A stretch of DNA of 64,000 nt from Methanocaldococcus villosus KIN24-T80. Lineage in GTDB: Archaea > AGJL01 > Methanococci > Methanococcales > Methanocaldococcaceae. Location: the NCBI RefSeq assembly GCF_000371805.1, contig NZ_AQUK01000001.1, positions 1,174,010 through 1,238,009 of the forward strand, written 5' to 3'. Shown one piece after another: positions 20,525 to 32,459 of this stretch. Both the position numbers and the translations under genes were made by a program. Within the stretch, counting starts at the first letter, position 1; each line of letters opens with the position of its first letter. A model generated the notes under the pieces. That model had not been told where the DNA came from. It saw only the letters and a list, made by a program, of their open reading frames with translations, and searched no databases.

Positions 20525-21662
20525 AAGAGCTTATAAGTCAATAAAAGAGAAATTTTCAAAAATAATTTATAAAAAAGCTATTGTAAATAAGAAAGATCTT
20601 CCAAATAAGGAAGAAATAATAACTTTAACCTACAAAAATAAATTTGTTGCTAAAGCCCTATATAACCCAAAATCAGCTATAATTAGAATACTAACTACTG
20701 AGAATGAGGATATTGACTATGACTTTTTTTATAAGAGAATAAAAAAAGCAAAAATTTACAGAGAAGATATTTTAAATTATAAAAACACATACAGGTGGAT
20801 TTATGCTGAAGCTGATATAGCAGGAATTATATTTGATAAATATAATGATATTGGTGTAATGCAACTTACATCTAAACTTATTGAGAGGGAATATTTAAAA
20901 GATATTATTGATATTTTCTTTAATCTCTCTGATTTAAAAACTATATATGTTAAAAGGGGAAAAAAAGGAGAAAGAATTAAACATAAAGTTTTTGGGAACA
21001 GAGAGAAGTTTGAGACTATAATATATGAAGGAGAGGCAAAATTTATTGTTAATGCCAAAGGTCATAAAACAGGATTTTTCTTAGATCAGAGGGAGAATAG
21101 GCTGTTGTTAGAGAGGTTTATTAAAGAAGGTTATAGGGTTTTAGACATATGCTGCTACACTGGAGGTTTCTCGGTTCATGCAGCTTTAAAAGGAGCTTAT
21201 GTTGTGGGCGTAGATTTATCTAAAAAGGCCTTAGAGGTCGCTGAAGAGAATATGGAAATTAATAATATTCCAAAAGATAGATATGAGTTTATAGAAGGAA
21301 ACGCATTTAAAGTTATGGAAGAGCTAATAGAAGATGGAGAAAAATTTGATGTTGTTATCCTTGATCCTCCTGCTTTTGCACAGAAAGAGGAAGATGTTAA
21401 AAGAGCATTAAAAGGCTATTCTGCATTAAACTATTTAGGGATGAAATTAGCTGAAAAACTGTTTGTAACATGTTCATGCTCACATCATATAGATAGAGAG
21501 CTATTTAAAAAAACAGTATTTTCTTCAGCATATAGAGCTGGAAAGGAGCTGTTTATTATTGATTATAGAGGGCAAGCTCCTGACCATCCTGTAACTGTTG
21601 GTAATAAACACTTGGAATATCTAAAATGTTTGTTTGCATATATTAATAAAATATTTAATTAA
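20511..21662 (+). CDS. RlmI-like class I rRNA cytosine methyltransferase
   Basis: 383 residues. An N-terminal PUA-like region and an EEHEE-type middle precede a Rossmann methyltransferase with SAM motif [16 protein letters not shown], motif [12 protein letters not shown] and motif [10 protein letters not shown]. The order matches RlmI/RlmK-type 23S rRNA m5C methyltransferases; the exact base is not predictable. Start ATG 20511 has GAGGGAGAAA upstream and lies 14 bases inside nmd3, so the two are cotranslated. Confidence 0.85.
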   Translation: MEIDKRAYKSIKEKFSKIIYKKAIVNKKDLPNKEEIITLTYKNKFVAKALYNPKSAIIRILTTENEDIDYDFFYKRIKKAKIYREDILNYKNTYRWIYAEADIAGIIFDKYNDIGVMQLTSKLIEREYLKDIIDIFFNLSDLKTIYVKRGKKGERIKHKVFGNREKFETIIYEGEAKFIVNAKGHKTGFFLDQRENRLLLERFIKEGYRVLDICCYTGGFSVHAALKGAYVVGVDLSKKALEVAEENMEINNIPKDRYEFIEGNAFKVMEELIEDGEKFDVVILDPPAFAQKEEDVKRALKGYSALNYLGMKLAEKLFVTCSCSHHIDRELFKKTVFSSAYRAGKELFIIDYRGQAPDHPVTVGNKHLEYLKCLFAYINKIFN

Positions 21663-21674
21663 GTATTTAAACAA

Positions 21675-21684
21675 TAATATAAAT
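21675..21684 (+). promoter_or_regulatory. TATA box of the tbp-hisH operon
   Basis: TAATATAAAT about 25 bases upstream of the GGTGA ribosome site (21700-21704) and 25-34 bases before the tbp ATG. The transcript leader must be very short. Confidence 0.45.
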
Positions 21685-21708
21685 AATTGGCACTAATTTG
21701 GTGAAAGA

Positions 21709-22247
21709 ATGCCTGATATAAAGATAGTCAATGTTGTGGTCTCAACAAAAATTGCTGATAGTATTGACTTAGAAGAAGCTGCTTTAGTTTTAGAAAATGC
21801 TGAATATGAACCAGAACAATTCCCAGGTCTTGTTTGTAGATTATCTGTTCCAAAAGTAGCACTTTTATTATTCAGAAGTGGAAAAGTTAATTGTACTGGA
21901 GCAAAAAGTAAGAAAGAAGCTGAAATTGCTATAAATAAAATTATCAATGAATTAAAAGATGCAGGGTTTGATGTTTATGAAAACCCTGAAGTTAAGATAC
22001 AAAACATGGTAGCAACAGCTGATTTAGGAGTGGAACCTAATTTGGATGAAATAGCAATGTATGTTGATGATACTGAATATGAACCAGAACAATTCCCAGG
22101 TCTTGTTTATAGGTTAGATGATCCTAAAGTTGTAGTATTAATATTTGGTAGTGGAAAAGTAGTTATTACAGGTTTAAAAAAAGAGGAAGATGCTAAAAGA
22201 GCTTTAGATAAGATTTTAGAAACTATTAAAGAGGTTCAGGGATACAG

Positions 22248-22251
<4 letters not shown>
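21709..22251 (+). CDS. tbp: TATA-box-binding protein
   Basis: 180 residues forming the two direct repeats of the TBP saddle. Each repeat contains EYEPEQFPGLV, a KVALLLFRSGKV or KVVVLIFGSGKV strand, and the CTGAKSKKEAE or ITGLKKEEDAK stirrup. It is the general factor that recruits TFB and RNA polymerase to the TATA boxes seen in this window. A 36-base stretch is identical between the two halves (21800-21835 and 22073-22108). The stop overlaps the hisH start (ATGA), an unexpected pairing with a histidine gene. Confidence 0.97.
21800..22108 (+). repeat. 36-base identical direct repeat inside tbp
   Basis: The copies at 21800-21835 and 22073-22108 are base-for-base identical, 273 bp (91 codons) apart, and encode the EYEPEQFPGLV segment of each TBP half. 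Flanking bases differ. Identity at all third codon positions suggests local gene conversion between the halves. Confidence 0.85.
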
Positions 22252-24285
<2,034 letters not shown>

Positions 24286-24334
24286 TTATAGTAAATACTC
24301 TTTTGGAGTTAATAAATATTTAAGGTGTATTTAT

Positions 24335-26242
24335 ATGTTTTCAGTAAAATTTAAAACTACAGAAGAACTTCCTGAACCATCTCCAAGATTAATTGATCAA
24401 GTTATTGGACAAGATGAGGCTGTAAGGATAGTTTTATCAGCTGTAAAAAATAAAAGAAATGTAATTCTATTAGGCGATCCCGGTGTAGGAAAATCAATGA
24501 TTGTCAAAGCTGTTGGGGAAATCTTACAAGATATAGTTGATTTTAAACCATACTATGTAATTGCAAAACCAAATTTAAAGAATATGGAGAGGCCAATAGT
24601 TGAAGTTATAGATGGAGAATACAAAGAGGAGAAAATAGAAATACCAAAAGTAGATTTTAAATCTCCAAATACTTTCTATTTAATATTGGTAATGATTGCT
24701 GCTATTTTATTATCAGAATACCTTTTAAGATTTGTTCCTGAAAAATATTTATTAGCAGCAATATCCATAACTTCTCTAATAGTTTTAATTTTTGGATTTG
24801 TTATTATCTTATCAGCAATTATTGGATCATCAAGATCAGGAATGGGAAATACATACAGTCCTGCTGATTTAAAACCTGTAGTTTTATATGAATGTAAAAA
24901 AATGCCTCTTGTAAGAGCTTCAGCTTATAATGTGACAAGATTGTTGGGTGATGTAAAACACTGTCCTTTAGGAGGACGACCTCCTTTGGGAACTCCACCA
25001 CATAAGAGAATAATACTTGGTGCAATACATGAAGCTCATAGGGGAATTTTGTATGTTGATGAAATAAAGACAATGCCATTAGAAGTTCAAGATTATATAT
25101 TAACTGCTTTACAAGATAAAAAATTACCAATAAGTGGTAGAAATCCAAATTCTAGTGGAGCTACAGTTGAAACAAATCCTATTCCATGTGACTTTATTTT
25201 AATTATGTCAGGAAATATGGATGATGTTTATAACTTAAGAGCTCCACTCTTAGATAGGATAGACTATAAAATAGTGTTGAGAAATAAAATGGACAATACA
25301 TTAGAAAATAGAAATAAGCTCTTACAATTTATAGTTCAAGAGATTAAAAACAATAATTTAAATCATTTAACATATGAAGCTTGTTGTGAAGTTGTTAGAG
25401 TAGCACAACACTTAGCAGGTTCAAAAGATAAACTTACTTTGAGGTTAAGGTTATTAGCAAATATATTAAAAATGGCTAATGATTTGGCAATGGGTAAAGA
25501 AATTGAAGAGATTTTAGGAAACTTTGATGGTAAAGACTACAAGCCATTAACAGGAAAAGGAAAAGTCTTAATTGAAGCTAAACATATAAGGGAAGTTTTT
25601 GAAAGGGGTATATATAGTATGGAGAAACAGGTGGCTATTAACTATATTAAAAACTTCAAGAGATATAAGCTAATAACCCCAAATGACAGTCCAAAGATAG
25701 GGGTAATTTATGGATTAGCTGTTTTAGGGGAAGGAGGAATTGGAGATGTAACAAAAATTATTGTGCAAATATTAGATTCAAAAAATCCTGCAACACACCT
25801 ATTAAACATCTCTGGAGATATAGCTAAACATTCAATAACATTAGCTTCAGCACTTTCTAAGAAACTAATAGCTAATCATAAATTACCTCTACCCAAAAAA
25901 GATATAGATCTTACTAACAAAGAGATATATATCCAATTTAGTCAATCATACAGTAAGATAGATGGAGACAGCGCTACAGCGGCAGTGTGTTTGGCTATAT
26001 TATCAGCATTATTAGAAATTCCTCTAAAACAGGATTTTGCTATTACAGGAAGTTTGGATCTTAGTGGAAATGTTCTAGCAGTTGGAGGAATCAATGAGAA
26101 AATAGAAGCTGCTAAGAGATATGGATTTAAGAGAGTTATTATTCCAGAGAGTAACATGATAGATGTTATTGAAGGTGAAGGAATTGAAATAATACCTGTA
26201 AAAACTTTAGATGAAATAATTCCATTAGTTTTTGAAATGTGA
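24335..26242 (+). CDS. lonB: Membrane-anchored archaeal Lon protease (LonB)
   Basis: 635 residues. The AAA+ module has Walker A GDPGVGKS (47-54), interrupted by two membrane helices at about 110-162 that anchor it to the cytoplasmic membrane, then Walker B LYVDEIKT. The C-terminal Lon protease domain carries the Ser-Lys dyad Ser546 (DGDSATAA) and Lys589 (NEKIEAA), 43 residues apart as in other LonB. No bacterial LAN domain and no intein. It degrades unfolded and membrane proteins with ATP. Upstream bases 24238-24334 hold its promoter and that of lysC. Confidence 0.95.
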   Translation: MFSVKFKTTEELPEPSPRLIDQVIGQDEAVRIVLSAVKNKRNVILLGDPGVGKSMIVKAVGEILQDIVDFKPYYVIAKPNLKNMERPIVEVIDGEYKEEKIEIPKVDFKSPNTFYLILVMIAAILLSEYLLRFVPEKYLLAAISITSLIVLIFGFVIILSAIIGSSRSGMGNTYSPADLKPVVLYECKKMPLVRASAYNVTRLLGDVKHCPLGGRPPLGTPPHKRIILGAIHEAHRGILYVDEIKTMPLEVQDYILTALQDKKLPISGRNPNSSGATVETNPIPCDFILIMSGNMDDVYNLRAPLLDRIDYKIVLRNKMDNTLENRNKLLQFIVQEIKNNNLNHLTYEACCEVVRVAQHLAGSKDKLTLRLRLLANILKMANDLAMGKEIEEILGNFDGKDYKPLTGKGKVLIEAKHIREVFERGIYSMEKQVAINYIKNFKRYKLITPNDSPKIGVIYGLAVLGEGGIGDVTKIIVQILDSKNPATHLLNISGDIAKHSITLASALSKKLIANHKLPLPKKDIDLTNKEIYIQFSQSYSKIDGDSATAAVCLAILSALLEIPLKQDFAITGSLDLSGNVLAVGGINEKIEAAKRYGFKRVIIPESNMIDVIEGEGIEIIPVKTLDEIIPLVFEM

Positions 26243-26243
26243 A

Positions 26244-26945
26244 TTACTCATCATCAAAGTTAAAATCTAAACTTAATAGCTCTTTTATAAACTTTATACA
26301 TTTTTCCCTACCTTCTTTACTTCTGATTTCATAGACTTTTAAAGGAGTTATAACCTTATAAATTTCACTCTCATCAATTCCTAAATCTCTACTTCTTGCA
26401 GAACAAACCCTTATAGCAGCATCATTTATTTTAGCATCTAACTCATCAGCATAATGAACAATATATTCCTCTATTGAACTTGGTTTTGTAGGAGAGAATT
26501 CTCCATGATGAGAAGCTACAATTTTTATAACCTTCAGAGGAAAATTTCTTTTATAAAGCTCAGCTACTGCTAAGGTTAAGTGATCTAAATTAAATAAGTC
26601 ATAATGATCAAAACCTTCATCAGTTTTAATATAATTATATGGTTTCATAATATCATGTAATAAAGCCCCAGCAATAACATAATCTTTATTAATTTCAACT
26701 TTATATACTTCTTCTAAAACTTCTGCAATCTTTATTGCCAACTTTGTGACAGAAACTGTATGTTCAATCAGCCCTCCCTCATACTTATGATGCCAATTTA
26801 TACTTGCTGGAGATTCTTCTAAACTAACTCCTGTATCTTTAATTTCAGGATGTGTAGCTTTAGGATTCATTATAAAATCTATTACCTTCTTTCTTAACTC
26901 CTCATCTTTTATTAGATTGGCTAATTCAATTAATCTCTCTACCAT
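26244..26945 (-). CDS. HD-domain metal-dependent phosphohydrolase
   Basis: 233 residues. The HD signature is clear: His62 in GGLIEHTVSV, His97-Asp98 in LLHDIMKP, HHGEF about 50 residues later and a final Asp in YADELDAK. Such proteins hydrolyse phosphoester bonds in nucleotides or RNA; the domain layout resembles YhaM-like 3'-5' exoribonucleases without the OB part. Start at 26945 with GGTGATTAATT upstream. Only 19 bases lie between it and the divergent membrane gene, so the promoters overlap coding sequence. Confidence 0.75.
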   Translation of the reverse strand: MVERLIELANLIKDEELRKKVIDFIMNPKATHPEIKDTGVSLEESPASINWHHKYEGGLIEHTVSVTKLAIKIAEVLEEVYKVEINKDYVIAGALLHDIMKPYNYIKTDEGFDHYDLFNLDHLTLAVAELYKRNFPLKVIKIVASHHGEFSPTKPSSIEEYIVHYADELDAKINDAAIRVCSARSRDLGIDESEIYKVITPLKVYEIRSKEGREKCIKFIKELLSLDFNFDDE

Positions 26946-26964
26946 AATTAATCACCGTGATAGT

Positions 26965-27882
26965 ATGGTAATTGTAGAATCTTTACTATATACTATAAAA
27001 ATTTCTTCCGTATCAATACCAACAGTTTTTATATTTAGCTATCTAATTAATGCAGGCATGTTAGATAAGCTTTCAAAAATACTACATCCCATATTAAGAT
27101 ATTTAAATGTAAACCCTATATCCATATCTTCCATATTATCATGCTTTTTTAGCCCAACTGTTGGATACTCTATATTAGCTGAGGCTTATAGAGAAAGAAA
27201 GATTGATGAAAATGTTATTATAGCCACTTCCTTAGCTAACTCATTTCCATCAATTTTATCTCATACATTAACCTTCTTTATACCAATTGTGATTCCAATA
27301 TTGGGATTTACTGGGTTAATATTTATTTTAATTAGGATATTTGTATCTTTGGTAAAAAGTATAATAGGATTTATATATTTAACTAAAGTAAAAATTGATT
27401 TTAATGAAAATGTAGAATATAAAAAATTAAATAGAGGTGAATGTTTTAATTTGGCTATAAATAGAACATTAAAATTTACTAAAAGGTTTGTTCCTATTAT
27501 GTTTATAACATTAACAATAGTGCTTTATCTTAATGAGATAAAATTTTTTGACATAATTAAAAATCTTCTTTATCCAATAACTAAATTTTTAAATTTAAAT
27601 CCTAATGTTATTGTCTTGGCCCTGTCAGAATTTATAAATGCACAATCAGCTATAATTTTAGCTGGAGAGTTTTTAAAAAATAATATTCTAACTCAGAAAG
27701 AGATTTTAATTGGTTTAATTATTGGAAATGTTGTAACATTTTCTACAAGATATGTTAAACACTCTCTTCCATTACACATCTCATTATTTGGAGTGAAGTT
27801 AGGATCAAAGATAGTGTTGATTAATGCTGTAATAACCTTAATATTAGATATATTTATCATTATCATCTTATTAACCATATAA
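26965..27882 (+). CDS. Nucleoside-recognition (Gate) domain membrane protein
   Basis: 305 residues, about eight helices. Two internal halves each carry the Gate-type pattern (SCFFSPTVGYSILAEAYR in the first, ALSEFINAQSAIILAGEF in the second). The family is found in nucleoside transporters and sporulation membrane proteins; the substrate is unknown. Start ATG 26965 follows CCGTGATAGT; a start at 26917 would run into the divergent HD gene. Pairing with the HD phosphohydrolase may point to nucleotide salvage (inference). Confidence 0.65.
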   Translation: MVIVESLLYTIKISSVSIPTVFIFSYLINAGMLDKLSKILHPILRYLNVNPISISSILSCFFSPTVGYSILAEAYRERKIDENVIIATSLANSFPSILSHTLTFFIPIVIPILGFTGLIFILIRIFVSLVKSIIGFIYLTKVKIDFNENVEYKKLNRGECFNLAINRTLKFTKRFVPIMFITLTIVLYLNEIKFFDIIKNLLYPITKFLNLNPNVIVLALSEFINAQSAIILAGEFLKNNILTQKEILIGLIIGNVVTFSTRYVKHSLPLHISLFGVKLGSKIVLINAVITLILDIFIIIILLTI

Positions 27883-27926
27883 AATTTATATAAAACTTCT
27901 GACTTTTAATCTTTAGGTGGTTATAT

Positions 27927-28484
27927 ATGATATTTGGAGTCTTAGCTATCCAAGGAGCTATAGAAGAGCATGAAGAAGCTTTAAAAAAGGCTGGTTATGA
28001 AGCTAAAAAGGTTAGAAATAAAGAAGATTTAAAAGATATAGATGCTCTCATAATCCCTGGAGGAGAGAGCACTACAATTGGAAAACTTATGAAAAAATAT
28101 GGTTTATTTGAAAGTATAAAAAACTCTTCTCTACCAATATTAGGAACTTGTGCAGGAATGGTGCTGTTATCTAAAGACTCTGGTTATAAGCAAGATCTTT
28201 TAGGATTGATGGATATAACTGTTAAAAGAAATGCTTATGGAAGACAGAGAGAAAGTTTTGAAAAAGAGATATATTTCAAGGATATAGGAAAAATCTATGG
28301 TGTATTTATTAGAGCCCCTGTAGTTGATAAAATACTCTCAGATGATGTTGAAGTTATAGCTAAGGATGATGATAAAATAGTGGGAGTTATGCAAGATAGA
28401 TATATGGCACTTTCATTCCATCCTGAGTTATCAGAGGATGGATATAAAGTTTATAAATATTTTGTTAAGCACTGTGTGAAATAA
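27927..28484 (+). CDS. pdxT: Pyridoxal 5'-phosphate synthase, glutaminase subunit
   Basis: 185 residues. Starts with [14 protein letters not shown], contains the PGGESTT motif, nucleophile Cys75 in GTCAGMVLL and the His-Glu pair in FHPELS. It provides ammonia to PdxS for ribose-phosphate-dependent PLP synthesis; pdxS is elsewhere. The TAA stop shares one base with the topA ATG (TAATG), so the two are read as an operon. Ribosome site GGTGGTTAT. Confidence 0.95.
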   Translation: MIFGVLAIQGAIEEHEEALKKAGYEAKKVRNKEDLKDIDALIIPGGESTTIGKLMKKYGLFESIKNSSLPILGTCAGMVLLSKDSGYKQDLLGLMDITVKRNAYGRQRESFEKEIYFKDIGKIYGVFIRAPVVDKILSDDVEVIAKDDDKIVGVMQDRYMALSFHPELSEDGYKVYKYFVKHCVK

Positions 28485-31003
28485 TGATTCTAATAATAGC
28501 TGAAAAGCCTAGTGTAGCTAAGAAGATAGCTAATGCATTAGGAAAAGCTAGAAAGAAGATGTTATATAATGTTCCATATTATGAACTTGAAAGGAATGGA
28601 AAAAAGATTGTTGTTGCCTCTGCTGTAGGGCACTTATTTACCTTAGATGAAAAAGTTAAAACCTACACCTATCCTGTTTTTGATGTAAAATGGGTTCCTG
28701 CAAGTGTAGAGAAAGGCAAGAGTTATGTTAATAATTATATTAAACTTCTAAAAAAACTCTCTAAGGAAGCTGAAGATATTTATATAGCTACAGATTGGGA
28801 TATAGAAGGAGAGTTGATAGGATATCATGCTTTAAAATTTTGTTGTGGTAGAGATAAAGCTAAGAGAATGAGATTTTCTGCATTAACAAAAAGTGAAATT
28901 ATAAAAGCTTTTGAAAATCCTGATAGTATTGACTATGGTCTTGTTGATGCTGGAGAGTCAAGGCATATAGTAGATTGGTATTTTGGTATAAATTTATCAA
29001 GAGCACTAATGCATGCTATAAAATCCTTAAACAGATGGAAAGTTTTAAGTGTTGGGAGGGTTCAAGCTCCAACTTTAGCTATATTGTGTAATAGAGAAAA
29101 AGAGATAAGTTTATTTAAACCAAAACCGTATTGGGTCATATCTGCAGTAATAAAAAATTTAAAGGCTATTCATGAAAAAGAGAAATTTTGGGATAAAGAA
29201 GAGGCAGAGAATATTTATAATAAAATAAAAGATGAAAAATTTGCTAAAGTAATTAATGTGGAGAGAGTTATAAGAAAAATTCCCCCTCCTCCTCCATTTG
29301 ATTTAACTGAGCTTCAAAGAGAAGCTTATAGCTATTTTAAATTATCACCTAAGGAGACACAAGATATAGCTCAGTCTCTTTATGAGAAAGGATTATGCTC
29401 ATACCCAAGAACTTCTAGCCAAAAATTACCTAGAGATGAGGGTTATTTAAGAAACATACTTAATACCATTAGCCAACATCCAACATATAATAAGTTTGCT
29501 ATAGAAATTTTAAAAAGAAATTTAAGACCTGTTGAAGGAAAAAAGGAAGATTCAGCACATCCTGCTATACATATAGTTGATATTCCAAAGGAACCTTTAT
29601 CAGATAAAGAATATAAGATCTATGATTTAATTGCTAGAAGAACATTAGCAGCTTTTTGGCCAGAAATGGAAAGGGAGTATTTAAAAGTAGTTCTTGACAT
29701 AAAAGGAGAGAAATTTAAATTATCTTTAGCGAGAACTATTAAAGAAGGTTGGCACTCCATTTATAATTTTTCAAATTATGAAGAGAACTATATGGAGATA
29801 AAAGATAAGGTTAAATTAGATAAAATTTTAATTGAGGAGAAAAAAACAGAACCTCCAAAAAGATATACATTAGCAAGTTTAATTAAAGAGTTGGAAAAAA
29901 GAAAGCTAGGAACTAAATGTTTAACATCAAATACTTTAATTAAAGTTGAAATTGATAATATAATTAAGTATATGAAAATTAAAGATCTATTTGAATTTTT
30001 AAATGATAAGTTTAAATATGGTGATATTGAGTTTGCAATAAATAATAAAAATGTTAAATGTTTCTCATATAAAAACAATGAGATTAAAAGCACATTTATG
30101 TGTGTAAGTAGAAGGAAATTAAAAGAGAATGAAGTGGTTTATAGAATTGAGTTTGAAGATAAGAGTTTTGTTGAAGTTACAGAAGATCATCCAATTTTAA
30201 CATATAATGGAGCTCTTAAATATATAAGGGCTAAAAAATTAAAGAAAGGAATGAAAGTTGTATCTCCAAATAATATTAAAACTATCTTAAATATTGAAAA
30301 AATTGATTATAGCGGATATGTTTATGATATAATTAATTCTAAATACTCAAATTTTATAGCAAATGACATTGTAGTTCATAACTCAACTAGGGCAGAGATT
30401 ATTGATAAATTGATTAGTAGGGGTTATGTTATTGATGACAACTCTCTAAGAGTTACAGATTTAGGAATTGCAGTTATAGAAACATTAAAAAAATTCTGTC
30501 CTGAAATAGTAGATGAAAAACTAACAAGAGATTTAGAAGAAAAACTAGAAAAGATACAATTTAAAAAAATAAAAAAAGAAGATGTATTGGAAGAGGCTAA
30601 AAATAGATTAATAAATATTTTATTAGAATTTAAAAAGAAAGAAAAAGATGTAGGAAAATTATTAATTAGCAAAATGGATACTGGAAAAGTTATAGGAAAG
30701 TGTAAATGTGGTGGAGATTTATTATTGGTTAGAGATAAGAGAAGATTTATAAAATGCTCAAATTGTAATTACATCCTATATCTTCCAAATAAAGGAAGAG
30801 TAAGGATTACAAATAAGTCATGCTCATGTGGGTGGCCAATAATAAAGATTAATGATATTGAAGTATGCACTAATAAAAATTGTCCTAAAAAAGTTTGTCC
30901 AAAATGTGGAGCTTCTCTGGTAATAAGAGAAGGAAAATATGGATTGTTTTATGGTTGTACAAATTATCCAAATTGTAAATACACAGAACCCATTAAAAAA
31001 TAA
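28484..31003 (+). CDS. topA: DNA topoisomerase I (type IA), interrupted by an in-frame intein
   Basis: 839 codons, about 684 after removal of the 155-residue intein. The N-terminal TOPRIM domain has Asp104-x-Asp106-x-Glu108 (ATDWDIEGE). Catalytic Tyr307 is in GLCSYPRTSS. The conserved GTK|STRAEII motif, which lies close to the active site in type IA enzymes, is split by the intein after Lys478. Three C-terminal zinc ribbons are CKCGGDLL/CSNCNY, CSCGWP/CTNKNC and CPKCGASL/CTNYPNC. It relaxes negative supercoils by single-strand passage. Overlaps pdxT by one base; ends 1 bp from the convergent hdrB. Confidence 0.95.
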   Translation: MILIIAEKPSVAKKIANALGKARKKMLYNVPYYELERNGKKIVVASAVGHLFTLDEKVKTYTYPVFDVKWVPASVEKGKSYVNNYIKLLKKLSKEAEDIYIATDWDIEGELIGYHALKFCCGRDKAKRMRFSALTKSEIIKAFENPDSIDYGLVDAGESRHIVDWYFGINLSRALMHAIKSLNRWKVLSVGRVQAPTLAILCNREKEISLFKPKPYWVISAVIKNLKAIHEKEKFWDKEEAENIYNKIKDEKFAKVINVERVIRKIPPPPPFDLTELQREAYSYFKLSPKETQDIAQSLYEKGLCSYPRTSSQKLPRDEGYLRNILNTISQHPTYNKFAIEILKRNLRPVEGKKEDSAHPAIHIVDIPKEPLSDKEYKIYDLIARRTLAAFWPEMEREYLKVVLDIKGEKFKLSLARTIKEGWHSIYNFSNYEENYMEIKDKVKLDKILIEEKKTEPPKRYTLASLIKELEKRKLGTKCLTSNTLIKVEIDNIIKYMKIKDLFEFLNDKFKYGDIEFAINNKNVKCFSYKNNEIKSTFMCVSRRKLKENEVVYRIEFEDKSFVEVTEDHPILTYNGALKYIRAKKLKKGMKVVSPNNIKTILNIEKIDYSGYVYDIINSKYSNFIANDIVVHNSTRAEIIDKLISRGYVIDDNSLRVTDLGIAVIETLKKFCPEIVDEKLTRDLEEKLEKIQFKKIKKEDVLEEAKNRLINILLEFKKKEKDVGKLLISKMDTGKVIGKCKCGGDLLLVRDKRRFIKCSNCNYILYLPNKGRVRITNKSCSCGWPIIKINDIEVCTNKNCPKKVCPKCGASLVIREGKYGLFYGCTNYPNCKYTEPIKK
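29918..30382 (+). other. Mini-intein in topoisomerase I (residues 479-633), no homing endonuclease
   Basis: The inserted 155 residues carry all splicing blocks. Block A starts at Cys479 (CLTSNTLIKVEI). Block B is FVEVTEDHPILT with Thr566-x-x-His569. Block F is VYDIINSKYSNFIANDI. Block G is VVHN with penultimate His632 and terminal Asn633. The first C-extein residue is Ser634. Only about 55 residues lie between blocks A and B and about 45 between B and F, so no LAGLIDADG or other endonuclease domain is present. Removing it restores the conserved KLGTK-STRAEII motif of TopA. Splicing of the host protein is inferred from intact catalytic residues. Confidence 0.93.
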
Positions 31004-31004
31004 T

Positions 31005-31892
31005 TTAGATAATTTCTAATTTTTTTAATACAGGATCTACAGGAATTGCATGAACATTAACAGCTAAATCTTCTGGACTCATCCCTATAGCTAAACCTAA
31101 AAGTTGGCTTAAATGCAGCACAGGTAAATTAAATTTATCCCCAAATATTTTTTCAATCTCTTTTTGCCCTCTATCAAACTGTAAATGGCAGAACGGACAA
31201 ACATTGACAGTACAGTCAGCTTTTGCATCAAGCATATTTATAATCTTCTCTCTTGTCATCTTCAATGCAGTTTCTAAGAATCTTGCTCTAACGCCCCCTC
31301 CAGCTCCACAACACATTTGATAATCTTTATAATAAATTGGTTTAGCTCCTGTAGCTGAAACAATGTCTTCTAATATTCTTGGTCTTTCTGAAGAATCTAG
31401 TTTTTTAATTTCACTAGGCTTTAAAAAGTGACATCCATAGTGAATAGCTACATTTAGCTTATCTAAAGGTCTAACTACACAGTTTTTTATTTTATCTACC
31501 CCTATATCATTATATATCAACTCTGCAAAGTGTCTAACTTTAACATTTCCTTTATATTCTTTTCCTATTTTAGATAATTTTTCATTAACAAAGTCTAAAG
31601 CTTCTTTATTCTCATGTAATATATGGGCTGCCTCATATAAAGTACCATAACATCCATTACATACAGTAACTATATCACAACCCATTTCTTCAGCTATAGC
31701 CAAATTTCTTGCTGCTATTGTTAGCCAAGTCTTTAGATCAAATGAACCAAAAACTCCTGGAGCTGGACAGCATGATGCTCCAGGCATGTACTCTAAATCA
31801 ACACCTAAAGCCTTCATTACTTTAAATGTTGCTTTCTCTATTCCTGGATACCTATGTGGCATTATACAACCTAAAAAGAAAGCATATTTCAT
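31005..31892 (-). CDS. hdrB: CoB-CoM heterodisulfide reductase subunit B
   Basis: 295 residues. It has the two CCG-type cysteine-rich regions: an N-terminal part ([29 protein letters not shown]) and a C-terminal part ([26 protein letters not shown]). These bind the unusual [4Fe-4S] clusters that reduce the CoM-S-S-CoB disulfide at the end of methanogenesis. It works with HdrC (next upstream) and HdrA, which is not in the window. Start ATG 31892 has AAGGTGATACA upstream, 9 bases after hdrC. Confidence 0.95.
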   Translation of the reverse strand: MKYAFFLGCIMPHRYPGIEKATFKVMKALGVDLEYMPGASCCPAPGVFGSFDLKTWLTIAARNLAIAEEMGCDIVTVCNGCYGTLYEAAHILHENKEALDFVNEKLSKIGKEYKGNVKVRHFAELIYNDIGVDKIKNCVVRPLDKLNVAIHYGCHFLKPSEIKKLDSSERPRILEDIVSATGAKPIYYKDYQMCCGAGGGVRARFLETALKMTREKIINMLDAKADCTVNVCPFCHLQFDRGQKEIEKIFGDKFNLPVLHLSQLLGLAIGMSPEDLAVNVHAIPVDPVLKKLEII

Positions 31893-31901
31893 TGTATCAC
31901 C

Positions 31902-32459
31902 TTATTCACATAAATCCATTTTTTCCCAATCAAATTTAATTAGTTTATCAAAGTTTAACTCTTTTATTAATGTTCTAACTTCTTCTAAATCCTTTTTACT
32001 GAATTGAGCTGTTGGAGATTCAGGAGGTAAACCTAGCTTTCTTCTCAACTCTACTATCTCTTTATTAGCAGGAACTGCATGACCAAATTTAACCACATAT
32101 GAAGCAGTCTTTCTATGAGCTAAAGCCATATTTCCTTTTTTAGAAGCTAGATTTCTTAATATCTTAATCACATCAGTTATCTTAACTTCTCTAGGACATC
32201 TTTCATGGCAAGTATAGCATGTTGTACAGTACCACATATCATCGCAGTCTAAAACATCTTCTAAACCACACTGAGCTTTTCTTATCATCTTTCTAGTTCT
32301 ATATGCTGTTAACCTTCCACTAGGACATGAACCTGTACAAGTTCCACACTGATAGCAGGCATTTATAGACTTTCCTACATGCTCTCCAAAAACTAATTTA
32401 CCCTCTTCAGCAACAATATTTACAAAATTTTTATTTAATTTATCTGTTCTAATAACCAT
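31902..32459 (-). CDS. hdrC: CoB-CoM heterodisulfide reductase subunit C
   Basis: 185 residues, ferredoxin-like. Two [4Fe-4S] motifs are visible: CYQCGTCTGSCPSG (about 36-49) and CTTCYTCHERCPRE (about 78-91). It passes electrons from HdrA to the HdrB active site. First gene of the hdrCB pair; ATG 32459 is preceded by AGGTGATCAACT. A 20-bp palindrome lies about 70-90 bases upstream of the start. Confidence 0.95.
   Translation of the reverse strand: MVIRTDKLNKNFVNIVAEEGKLVFGEHVGKSINACYQCGTCTGSCPSGRLTAYRTRKMIRKAQCGLEDVLDCDDMWYCTTCYTCHERCPREVKITDVIKILRNLASKKGNMALAHRKTASYVVKFGHAVPANKEIVELRRKLGLPPESPTAQFSKKDLEEVRTLIKELNFDKLIKFDWEKMDLCE

Noticed and set aside
24819..25148. Antisense frame in lonB
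   Set aside because: Shadow of the AAA+ domain frame; no initiation signal.
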